Positions 34,664-44,211 of a DNA stretch of 64,000 nucleotides are shown here, one piece after another. Position numbers and translations under genes: made by a program. Under the pieces are notes generated by a model. It searched no databases and was not told the origin of the DNA. It saw nothing but the letters and a program-made list of their open reading frames with translations. The number at the start of each line of letters is the position of its first letter. Position 1 is the stretch's first letter. This DNA is from Cytidiella melzeri (taxonomy: Eukaryota; Basidiomycota; Agaricomycetes; Polyporales; Irpicaceae): positions 34,034 to 98,033 of the forward strand of contig JABYQR010000163.1 of NCBI GenBank assembly GCA_022592445.1. The letters run 5' to 3'.

Positions 34664-37465
34664 ATGCCTATGCTGTAAGCCATATGATCCGATATCGTAT
34701 TCCTTCAGTAATTCTAACGTGCATCCAGCGCTGACCCATCCCAAAAGTACAAGCCCTACGTTCCACTAGACATCCCCGACCGTCAATGGCCCTCCAAAGT
34801 TCAACGAACGGCGCCGATATGGCTGTCTACAGATTTGAGAGACGGAAACCAAGCTCTCGCCAACCCGATGACGATCGAACAAAAAACTCGCTTTTTCAAT
34901 ACGCTCATCAAGTGTAATGTGAAGGAGATCGAGGTTGCATACCCTGCCGCTAGCGACACCGACTTCAACTTTGTGCGAGGGCTGGTAGAGGGCGGGCAGA
35001 TTCCAGATGATGTTTGGCTACAGGTGAGCGTTGCCTTCGTTTTGAATTCGTTTTTTTGCGAGGAACGGTTGCAGCATTTCCCTTAGCCGATTAATTGCTT
35101 AGTATGCCCTCTACTTGTGCGTGCAGTAGGGGTAGAGAAGCCTACCGCTTCGCTCGCTCCCTTTGATGAGCTCTCAAGCTCTAGTGGCTCATCAGACACA
35201 GCGACTTTGCATATTTCATGCTGACAATGACCCAACCAATGCAGGTCTTGACACCCGCTCGAGAAGACCTCATAAAGCGGACGGTAGACTCGGTGGCGGG
35301 CGCAAAGAAAGCCATCATCCACATGTACAACGCTACCTCACCATCCTTCCGCAACGTCGTATTCCGTAACAGCAAGGAGGAGACTATCGCTTTGGCCGTG
35401 AAACATACTAAAATCGTTAAGCAGCTCACGGAGGAATGCTCTTCCAAGCACGGTACTCAGTTCAGGTACGAGTACAGCCCAGAATGCTTCACGCAGACGG
35501 AACCGGACTTTGCGATCGAGATCTGTGAGGCAGTCAAGGCAGCATGGGGAAAGGCTGGGGCGGGCGATGAGCGAATCACGTTCAACTTGCCCGCTACTGT
35601 TGAAATTGCTCCACCGAACCACTACGCTGATCAGGTACCCTCTCTTTGACACTGTGTTTTTTTGCATGTCCTAACCATGACTTTCCCCTACAGATCGAGA
35701 ATTTCTGTCGGAAAATATCTGAACGAGAAAAGATCATCGTTAGTTTGCACCCACATAACGATCGAGGCACGTCCCATGTTTATTATTCAACCGTTGCCAA
35801 CTGACGCTGGGTGTAGGGCAAGGCGTCGCGGCAGCCGAGCTAGGTATGCTTGCGGGCGGTGACCGAGTGGAAGGTTGTTTCTTCGGTAACGGCGAGCGGA
35901 CAGGCAACGTTGATCTCGTCACGCTGGGCTTGAACTTATACACCCAAGGCGTCTCACCCAACCTTTATCTGGATGACATTCAATCACTCATTGACACCGT
36001 CACTGCTTGCAACGACCTTCCTGTGCACCCTCGTCATCCATATGCCGGCGAACTCGTCTTTACAGCCTTCTCCGGCTCACATCAGGATGCTATCAAAAAG
36101 GGCTTTGAAGCCCAGCGCGCGCGACACGCGGAGGCAGCTGCTAGAGGCGAGCCTCAGTACTGGGACATGCCTTACTTGCCCATCGATCCTGCAGACCTGG
36201 GTTGCAACTACGAGGCAGTCATTCGAGTCAATGCGCAGTCAGGGAAGGGTGGTATCGCCTACCTTATCCAACAACACCTTGGCCTCGACATTCCTCGCAA
36301 GATGCAAATCGCCTTCTACCAGGTCGTGCAAGAGATTGCCGACCGCGAGGCCCGAGAGATGTCCGTTGAGGACGTCACTACGGCGTTTAGGCAAAAGTAC
36401 CGCTTTGGTGGTTCCAAGTACGAAGGGCGTCTGGTGCTCAAGTCGTTCAAGATTTCTGCGGAGCCTTTGCCTGATTCGGCGGTGGACGATGGTGATAGCG
36501 ATTCCCCAGCCGACGAGCGTAGGCTGTTTGATGGTACGATTTTGGTGGACGGTGTGCTCCGCGTTATCCGTGGCGACGGGAATGGGCCTCTGTCTGCTCT
36601 TCTCGATGCACTTTGCACACACTTGGACCTCGACTATTCTATTCGCGAATACTCGGAGCACTCCGTTGGGGAGGGTTCGAACGTGAAGGCCGGTTCTTAC
36701 GTCGAGATCGTTCGTGGCGGACAAGAAGTCAAGGAGGCTCGCAAGTCGGGAGAGTCGTGGTGGGGTGTTGGCGTTGACTCGGATATTGCTGGATCTGGTT
36801 TACGTGCGGTTCTCAGTGCTGTCAACGGGGCGATTGGTGATCGTATCCTCCCCGAACTGAAACTTAGCGTCGGCTTCAACTCGAAGTCGGGCCAGGGTGA
36901 TGTCGCCTCTGCTGTCCTCAACTCTTTGCACCTCGAGTTGCCTCGCAGGTTCCAGGCATCGTTCTTCGAGGTCGTGCAACGCGCAGCACGGGACAGCAAC
37001 GATGACATTTCCTACACCGATTTAATCCAACTATTTCGAGATACATACCACTACGGCACTGCCACTCCCTCGCGCATCTCTCTCAAAAACTTCACAATGG
37101 AGAACGTCGGTGTCGGCGAGGTTGGAAAGAAGGAATTGAAGGTCGACCTTCTGTGGGATACCAAGGACAGGCAGCTCTCTGCTGAAGGAAGCGGCGCGTT
37201 GTCCTCCATCCTGACGTGTCTCAACTCGCAGATCGAGGGCACGCTGTCTGTTAAAGAATATTCAGAGCACTCTATTGGCGAAGGCTCGAACGTGGAGGCC
37301 GCATCCTATGTTGAATTGGCGTACGATGCCCCTGGCCAAACGAAGAGGACGACGGCGTGGGGTGTGTCCAGTGACACGGACATCACCGCTTCTGGCTTGA
37401 AGGCCGTTTTGCGCGCAGCTAGCTCCCTTCCCATCGTCTCTAGAGATCTTGTGAACGGACATTAA
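34664..37465 (+). CDS. LEU4: 2-Isopropylmalate synthase with doubled regulatory module
   Basis: Five exons (34664-34674, 34729-35023, 35245-35634, 35694-35766, 35817-37465) encode 805 residues. It condenses acetyl-CoA with 2-ketoisovalerate, the first committed step of leucine synthesis. The N-terminus [14 protein letters not shown] lacks a clear mitochondrial leader. The catalytic barrel has [12 protein letters not shown] (metal and substrate site), [20 protein letters not shown] and [17 protein letters not shown]. Fungal enzymes are normally about 570-640 residues. Here the region after the barrel occurs twice in tandem: module 1, about 390-600, with [20 protein letters not shown]; module 2, about 603-795, with [20 protein letters not shown]. 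Each has a helical linker and a LeuA-type allosteric fold. The fourth intron uses a GC donor (GCACGT). The second intron is 221 nt, much longer than the others. Confidence 0.95.
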
Positions 37466-38060
37466 CTGACCCAAAAAAACAAAAAGAGGGTGCTCTCCTA
37501 TCTGTGCACCTTTGCGTGGCAGAAGAAAGAGAAAGGCGACGATTATATTATCGTCGGCGAGGTGCTTGTACTATATCAAATGGCAGATGCAATTGTGCTA
37601 TGGACCTGGACCTTGAGCAGCTGATGGAGATAAGAGCCTGAGTGAGCACGCTGTTTCGACGGTGAGTGATTATGCGGATTCTAGCACATAAGAAGAGGCG
37701 CTGGAATGGTTGTGCGAGGTGGCGTGCTGTGTATGTAGATCATCCGAGTCCGTTCATCTGGGTCCAGGTAAACTTGTAGGTGTTTTATCGATGTTGGACC
37801 CTTTCCAGTTCAATGTGCTTCTGTGCACAGCTGTCAAGATTAATGGGCTTCTCGACAGCCTGTTCGCCCTTCAAGTGAAACTCTTACGTTGTTGCAGTTT
37901 GGACGAGGCACGCACGAAGGAAAACAACATCAAATAATCCTCATAACAGAAAACACTTTAAAAGTTGAGTGCTCTGCTGACATACTGAGCATCGTCAAGC
38001 CACTCTACCTTTGAGAACAACCACCGCAACAGCCTTTACTCCTTCACCCACACGCGCACA
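37466..38060 (+). promoter_or_regulatory. Promoter region of first tandem paralogue
   Basis: Contains two short blocks conserved before all three tandem genes: GCGCTGGAATGGT (near 37696) and GGACCCTTTCCAGTTCAATG (from 37796, about 265 bp before the ATG). Their conservation at similar distances suggests shared regulation, or simply recent duplication. Confidence 0.6.
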
Positions 38061-38771
38061 ATGACTTCTCTCGACGGACCTGTTTACGACCTGCCCATCA
38101 AGCAGCTCATCAACTCTACCTTCACCGACAAGGTCGCCTCCACCACCGGAGACTCTCCATTCCAAAACCCCAACGTCGTCGCCGCCGACCTCGCAGGCAC
38201 CAACATCCCCAAAGCCCAACAGGTTCCTTTTCGTCTCTTGAGCCGTGGAGACACGCTGTCTGACACCTCCTTCTTCCTTTCTTTCTTTCGCCAGTACTAC
38301 GAGATCAAAGTAGTCTTCGGAAGCAGCACCTACTACCTCTACCAGAACGTAATGACAGGTGGCTTCGTCTACGTCGATAGTGTCAGCGTCGGTAGCCCCG
38401 TTACTGAGAGCACCACTGCGACTTTGTGGGTCAAGCCTGGAGGAAACCAGTACACCGCGTACGTCCGAGTCTCCATTCCATTTCCTGATGTTATTTTTTT
38501 TGTTGCGTGATAGCTGATGTTTGAGGCCGACTTTGAACAGCATCGAACCTGCCGTAGGCTCTGGTGTTGACGCTACTTATTGGGCATTACCTAAGGATAC
38601 TAGGGACCAACCGGTGCGTAGTACCAATATCACCAATATCTTTTTTTGGTGTTGGTGGGAGGGAGAGTTTCTTATGCCTTGCCCTTGCTTTTTGTTTTTT
38701 TGCAGATGGTTCTTGCGAGCAGCTCTGGATCTGTTGGCGCTCAGTGGGCTGTGCGGGATGCAGGAAATTAG
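38061..38771 (+). CDS. Tandem family protein A, function unknown
   Basis: Four exons, 38061-38222, 38295-38458, 38541-38613 and 38706-38771, encode 154 residues. First exon encodes YDLPIKQLINSTFTDKVAS and PNVVAADLAGTNIPKAQQ; the second is beta-strand-like with YYEIKVVFG, YYLYQNVMTGGFVYVD; the last ends GAQWAVRDAGN. No signal peptide, membrane span or known motif is seen. The alternation of short strands with Gly and aromatic residues suggests a small cytosolic beta-rich protein. Introns fall at the same codons in all three paralogues. I do not recognise the family. Confidence 0.85.
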
Positions 38772-39861
38772 AACGTCATGCCTTCTTAAGCTTGACGGTT
38801 GTTTACTGCAGGGGGGGTGGTTGAAGGAAATGAATGTTATCGTCAATGTAACCCATAGTTGTCAACGAAATGCTTGCATGTTTGGATTTTGTGGGAAAAT
38901 GGAATTGTACGTTTCATCAAGTGAACGTGTAACAAACTCAGTTTATGGTGAAAGGAATATATTGATAATTATACGCCACAAAGGTGTTGCATATACATGA
39001 CCAAACATCGTCTGAGCCGCAAATGATCATTGTGATCCAAATGACTTTGCACCGCGTTATTGCTCACCACCATATTGCCATCATCCGAGTCATCGGCAAC
39101 TATTAGTCTAATATGGCTTCATTGTGCAGCACTTGAAGCGTCTGGTCAGATGACTCTGTATTACTACTTGATTGTCACAGACCGCGTATAGCTCAGGCTC
39201 AAGCATCAAGGACACAGTGGCACCCCATACCTACTGTACTCAAGCAGTGAATGGGACTCTGGATACCCTGCCAGCACGCTAATCTGCCTGTGGTTTCGAA
39301 GAGGGTTTCCTGTCCACAGTGGTTGAGTTCGAGACGCTGTCACCTTTAAACTACGGAAACTCGGAATCGACGATCTCTCACAGGTCTGCGAAAGCCAGAC
39401 TGTGACTCTCATGCGTTCCTACAGTATATGGACCACTGTTTATATGAAAGTGTACTACTAGTGCTCAAAGAGGGGCGCTGGAATGGTCGACACCAGGTTT
39501 CTTTGCGTTATCGATCCTTCGCGGTTACAGATCATGGGTTCTAACTCGCCCCTTTGCGTCTTGGGTTTTTTCTCGTGGTATCGGATCTGGGCCAAGTCGG
39601 TGGACCCTTTCCAGTTCAATGGGGCTTCTATGTACAGCTGCCGTAGTTAAGTATCAAGATTGTGGACTTCTCGACAGGCTGTCGTTTCTTGATTTTTTGT
39701 AGCTTGGTGGCTTGAGGGAGGCGCGAAAACAAGATAAAGCGATTCGCGTCATTGAAAACACGTATAATTCGAGTGCAATTCGTCCTTAACATTTTTGAGC
39801 CACTCGACGTTCAGAATATCACCGTCCCAGCTGTACTACTAGGATTCATTCTCCCTACAAG
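38772..39861 (+). promoter_or_regulatory. Intergenic spacer A-B
   Basis: 1.09 kb. Its right part repeats the promoter blocks (GCGCTGGAATGGTC near 39475; the GGACCCTTTCCAG block at 39602) and shares further text with the B-C spacer, such as GGTTACAGATC..TGGG. The left part has no gene. Confidence 0.5.
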
Positions 39862-40571
39862 ATGACTACTCTCGATGGACCAGTTTACGACCTGCCCATC
39901 AAGCAGCTCATCAACTCTACCTTCACCGACAAGGTCGCCTCCACCACCGGAGACTCTCCATTCCAAAACCCCAACGTCGTCGCCGCCGACCTCGCAGGTA
40001 CCAACATCCCCAAGGCCCAGCAGGTTTCCTTTTCGTCTCTTGAGCCGTGGAGACACGCTGTCTGACACCTTCCTTCTTCCTTTTCGCCAGTACTACGAGA
40101 TCAAAGTAGTCTTCGGAAGCGACACCTACTACCTCTACCAGAACGTATTAACCGGTGGCTTCGTCTACGTCGACAGCCTATATCCCAACACTTCCGTCAC
40201 TGAGAGCACCTGTGCGACTTTGTGGACTAGATCCGGAGGGAACCAGTACACCGCGTACGTTCAACATGGTTCTGACCAGAAGTATATGGGAGTATATGGG
40301 AAAGCTGACATTTGTTGGTGATTGAAAGCATCGAAGTCGCCTTACCAAGCACCGGCTGGGACCCAGTGTACTTGGCGCTTCCCAAGGATACCAGAGACCA
40401 ACCGGTGCGTAGGACCGATTATAATCGATGAGATGGAGTTCTTCTGATCTGACGTTACTCTGGGTGTTTTTTCCTCCCCTCCCTCCCTCCCTCTCCTCTT
40501 CGCAGATGGTCCTCGCGACCAGACCCAGCGCCGTCGGCGCTCAGTGGGCTGTTCGAGATGCAGGGAATTAG
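39862..40571 (+). CDS. Tandem family protein B, function unknown
   Basis: Exons 39862-40023, 40091-40254, 40329-40404 and 40506-40571 encode 155 residues. Exon 1 is almost identical to that of paralogue A at the DNA level, while exon 3 differs most (IEVALPSTGWDPVYLALPKD). Splice sites are conserved except that exon 3 is one codon longer. No stops, so likely functional. Confidence 0.85.
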
Positions 40572-41548
40572 ACGTGTTGTGGCTTGTGTCATGTTGGTTT
40601 TTGACCGGGGTTATTGTAGGAGATTATTTCCAACGTCAAATGTACTTACGCACGCCAAATAAACCCTATGGTGAGAGGAAACTTTGAAGTCGAGTAGTGA
40701 TAGTAGCATTACAGGCGTCGGTGATTGTGATTGTTTACGCACAAACGGCGCCACAAAGACTATCGCATATACATGGCCAAACACTGTGCAAAAGTTACAA
40801 CCGACAGTGTCACGATGAGTGTTGTCCGACCGAAACCAGATTGCTGTCATACTGCTGTATCGTACCACACGTTGCATTGTCTCTGAACGCTTGCCATTAA
40901 GTAGTACTACAAGCCGCGGACAGCTCAACTACACGCCACATCCTGACTCCTCAAGCGAGAGCCTGGCTCGGTATTTTATTTCCGATCTCCAGGGGATTTC
41001 TGTGTATGATGAGTATCACTAGAAGTTGTCCGCTTTGAACTACGGCGGAAACGCTGGGCTCGGACTGACCAACTCTCAAGCTTGAACCAACCTCTCATCC
41101 ACGGTATCGGCTACTACTGCTTGCGAATATCTTTATGCAGTGGTTGTGCATAGGAGCCCAAAGAGCCGCTGGAATGGTTTTGACTTCGCGATGACTACTA
41201 TGTGTTGTTTGTAGGCCGTTATCGATCCTTGCGGTTACAGATCTTGGGGTTCTGACTCGCCCTTTGTGTGTTTAGGTTTCCTCGTGGTATCGATTTTAGG
41301 CTAGATCAGTGGACCCTTTCCAGTTCAATGGGCTTCTATCCACAGCAGCGATACCTGTCAAGATCAAGGGCTCCTGCCACTGGACACGCCGAGTCGTTCT
41401 CTGAACTCTATGTTGTTGTTGCAGTTTGAAAACAAGATCAAACAATTCTCGCTTTCGAGAACATACATAAGACGATTGAATCTCTTCTTGGTGAGTTTGT
41501 CAAAGCTACTCGACCTCACAACGCCATAACAGCTCTCCCACAAAAAAA
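40572..41548 (+). promoter_or_regulatory. Intergenic spacer B-C
   Basis: 977 bp with the two conserved blocks (CGCTGGAATGGTT near 41168 and GGACCCTTTCCAG at 41311, about 239 bp before the next ATG). No other gene. Confidence 0.5.
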
Positions 41549-42274
41549 ATGACTAGTCTCGACGGACCAGCTTACGACCTGCCCATCAAGCAGCTCATCA
41601 ACTCTACCTTTTCCGACAAGGTCGCTTCCACCACCGGAGACTCTCCGTTCCAAAACCCAAACGTCGTCGCCGCCGACCTCGCAGGTACCAACATCCCAAA
41701 GGCCCAACAGGTATGTGTTTTTCTTTTTCCTCTCATCCATACCCGAATAAAATACAATAAAATACTCTGTATTGACGTCTACTTGCTTTTACCTTCACCA
41801 GTACTACGAGATCAAAGTGGTATTCGGAACAAAGACATACTACCTATACCAGAACGTGTTAACCGGTGGCTTCGTCTACGTCGACAACGTCAAAGCCGGT
41901 ACTTCCGTCACTGAGAGTACTACCGCGACTTTGTGGACAAAGCCCGGAGGGGGTCAGTACACCGCGTACGTATACGTTATTTATCTTATCTGAATACCCT
42001 ACGCGTTTTCGGTTTTATGGAAGCTGACCGTTGGTGACTGGGCAGCATCGAACCTGCCATAGGCATTGATGACAACCCTTCATACTGGGCACTCCCCAAG
42101 GACACCAGGGACCAACCGGTGCGTAGTGCCGATATCGTTTTTTTTTTTGGTGTTTTGGTGGGAGGGAGAGTTTCTTATGCCGTGCCCTTGCTTTTTGTTT
42201 TTTTGCAGATGGTTCTTGCGAGCAGCTCCAGCTCTGTTGGCGCTCAGTGGGCTGTGCGGGATGCAGGAAACTAG
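41549..42274 (+). CDS. Tandem family protein C, function unknown
   Basis: Exons 41549-41710, 41802-41965, 42046-42118 and 42209-42274 encode 154 residues, closely similar to A. Intron 3 and its surroundings are nearly identical in DNA between A and C (the GGTGTT..GGTGGGAGGGAGAG stretch), showing recent duplication or conversion between the first and third copy. Start ATG follows an A-run. Confidence 0.85.
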
Positions 42275-42493
42275 CTATAGATGTGCCGCCGTAGGGATGC
42301 AGGCAACGCGAACATCTGTGTTGACGCAAAGTTGTGGGGACTGATTAAAATATGTTTGTATTTGTGCTGCGAGAAATGCATATCCCAAGTTGTCATCCGT
42401 GCCTCAGGCTTGAAAATCATGGCAAGCGCTGTAGTCAGCGCCCCGTTTTCACTGGGATCACCCAACCTGGTCTGTGCGCAAACTCCCCTCGGG

Positions 42494-42500
42494 TATAAAA
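42494..42500 (+). promoter_or_regulatory. TATA box of U2 snRNA
   Basis: TATAAAA, centred about 33 nt before the predicted 5' end of U2, fitting RNA polymerase II start-site spacing. Confidence 0.75.
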
Positions 42501-42529
42501 CCCCCCTCGCCTCGCCATTCAGAGTTTCC

Positions 42530-42716
42530 TCACCACTCTGGCCTTTTGGCTTAGATCAAGTGTAGTATCTGTTCTTAATAGTTTAACCACTATTATGGAG
42601 GCACCGCCTCCATTCTTGGTTATCTAATTTTTGCCGCCCTTGTCCCTTTTCGAGCTCTGCTTGCAACTCGAGGGCGCGATGACCTTGCCACTGCAGTACA
42701 GGCTTGTGTCGTCGGG
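42530..42716 (+). ncRNA. U2 spliceosomal snRNA
   Basis: The 5' region reads GGCCTTTTGGCTTAGATCAA, then GTGTAGTATCTGTTC, the near-invariant U2 segment that pairs with U6 and with the intron branch point (GTAGTA). Stem-loop IIa follows (AATAGT/ACTATT), then a perfect hairpin GGAGGC-ACC-GCCTCC as IIb, an Sm site AATTTTTG (near 42626-42633), and stem-loop IV with the loop TGCAGTAC that binds U2B''. Length of about 187 nt is typical. Ends are estimated by comparison with known U2 structure. This is an independent gene in the spacer between convergent coding genes. Confidence 0.93.
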
Positions 42717-42812
42717 GGATTTTCTTTTATTTGTCGGATGCTTTGCCTCTTGTCAGTTGACGAGTTGTGCACATTTGGCAAATGGAAGTTGCGCAATTAT
42801 GATTATTACTAG

Positions 42813-43845
42813 TTAGTTGAGTAGATCTACAATTACGGCATTATCACTACTCGGCATGGCTGCATTCACATTGACTCTTTCGTTGGGCATGTCTGGAGAA
42901 GTCATCACAGCTCCGTGCGCTTCATGAATGTGCCCAAAGACATGCAACTTGACATGACAAAGGTCATCGCTAGACAACTGCTCCGCAAGGGTAAGACATC
43001 CAGCATTGACTCCTCGCTTTGTCATGTCGCATGTGCCATGCGGTGGTGTATGCGTCAACAGGATCTCTGTCGACGGAGGTATTCGAGCGTAAATTGACTT
43101 GGCCTCATCACGTCCTACGTATTGAAACGCGCCGAGTCTGTATCTTCGTACTGCCTACAAGAAATAGGGTAAGGTCGGAAACAACCACACGTAAAGATGC
43201 TCATACCGGTGAACCGTACACTTCCCACGTCCGACCAGCCTCCGTAGTAAAGCGGTAGGACTGGTACTCGAGGTAGTGGAGGGTTTTGTACTTTTGGAGT
43301 CGTTCCCGAGCGGATGTGTACTCCTGCCATCATAGTCAGACAGAAAGACACAGAGACTAGTATGTCAATTTTGCAGAGCGTACCTTGAGTGGTAGTCCAC
43401 CTCCAGCATCCTTTGCCGTCGCCCCGCCCTCCGTCCATTCTTTATCGAGGCATAGCTTTATAAAGGTCTGTGAGCGTCGTCAAAGATTGTCGACAGGCTC
43501 CATGGGACGTACGTCGTGGTTGCCTGCTATTATTCTGCATAAAAAAAAGCACTGCGTAAGCACACATGTCCACACCAATACCAACTGATTTACGTACATT
43601 TTTGTAGGATGCCGAAGCCCATGCAGCCATTTCAACGTCTTGTCCAGCTGCCGACATTCACCCCAGCTGGACAAATCTCCAGCGTGCAAAAGTACGTCTC
43701 CAGGAGGGACTTTGTATATCACCGAGTGGGTGTCTGAGATGCAGACGAACCGTGTCCAAGCGGATCCGGGATGAGGCGGAGGGTGGGCGACGTCGTACGA
43801 GGTATACACCCTGGAGGTGGCGGATTCAGATGTCGGGAGAGCCAT
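42813..43845 (-). CDS. Calcineurin-like metallophosphoesterase, MPPED-type
   Basis: Exons 43598-43845, 43513-43534 (22 nt), 43384-43467, 43207-43323 and 42813-43154 join in phase to 270 residues. All five metallophosphoesterase motifs are present: CISDTHS, LLHAGDLSSWGE, KIIIAGNHD (split by an intron), LTHTPPHGTCD and HVFGHIHEAHG. These residues bind two metal ions. Length and motif spacing match the MPPED1/2 family found in fungi and animals, small phosphodiesterases with unclear natural substrates. The C-terminus NVNAAMPSSDNAVIVDL is also family-like. Intact. Confidence 0.92.
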
Positions 43846-44211
43846 AGCCCTTCAAAGCAGTTAGGCTTTGGCAGTAGGTTTCTTAACGCTGTTGGGTGCG
43901 TAGCTGGTGAAGGTGGAACGTAAAGGTACGAAGTGTACTTGTCATTGAGCTGTGGTACTACTGCACAGTAAGTAGTCGTGCACAGCAGAAGGGAGATGTC
44001 CGACCGAGGCAGAGTGAGCAAGGCGCCGGCGACGCGACAGACAGTACCCCGGACAGTCCAATTACAGTCATTGACACGTCCATAATTTAGTCGCGACTGA
44101 CCCGAGTCATCGATTTTGCTCTTCGGACTCAAACCGCTTTATTCTTCTCGTTTCGCCTCGGAAATTGAGCCCAAAACCCCCGCACAAATACAGAGCACAA
44201 AGAGAAAACAA
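43846..44211. promoter_or_regulatory. Divergent promoter region
   Basis: 366 bp between the start codons of the metallophosphoesterase and glutamyl-tRNA synthetase genes. No TATA box is evident. Confidence 0.5.

Noticed and set aside
35973..36686. 237-codon alternative frame inside the isopropylmalate synthase exon
   Set aside because: Shadow of the real frame; composition and lack of motifs show it is not translated.
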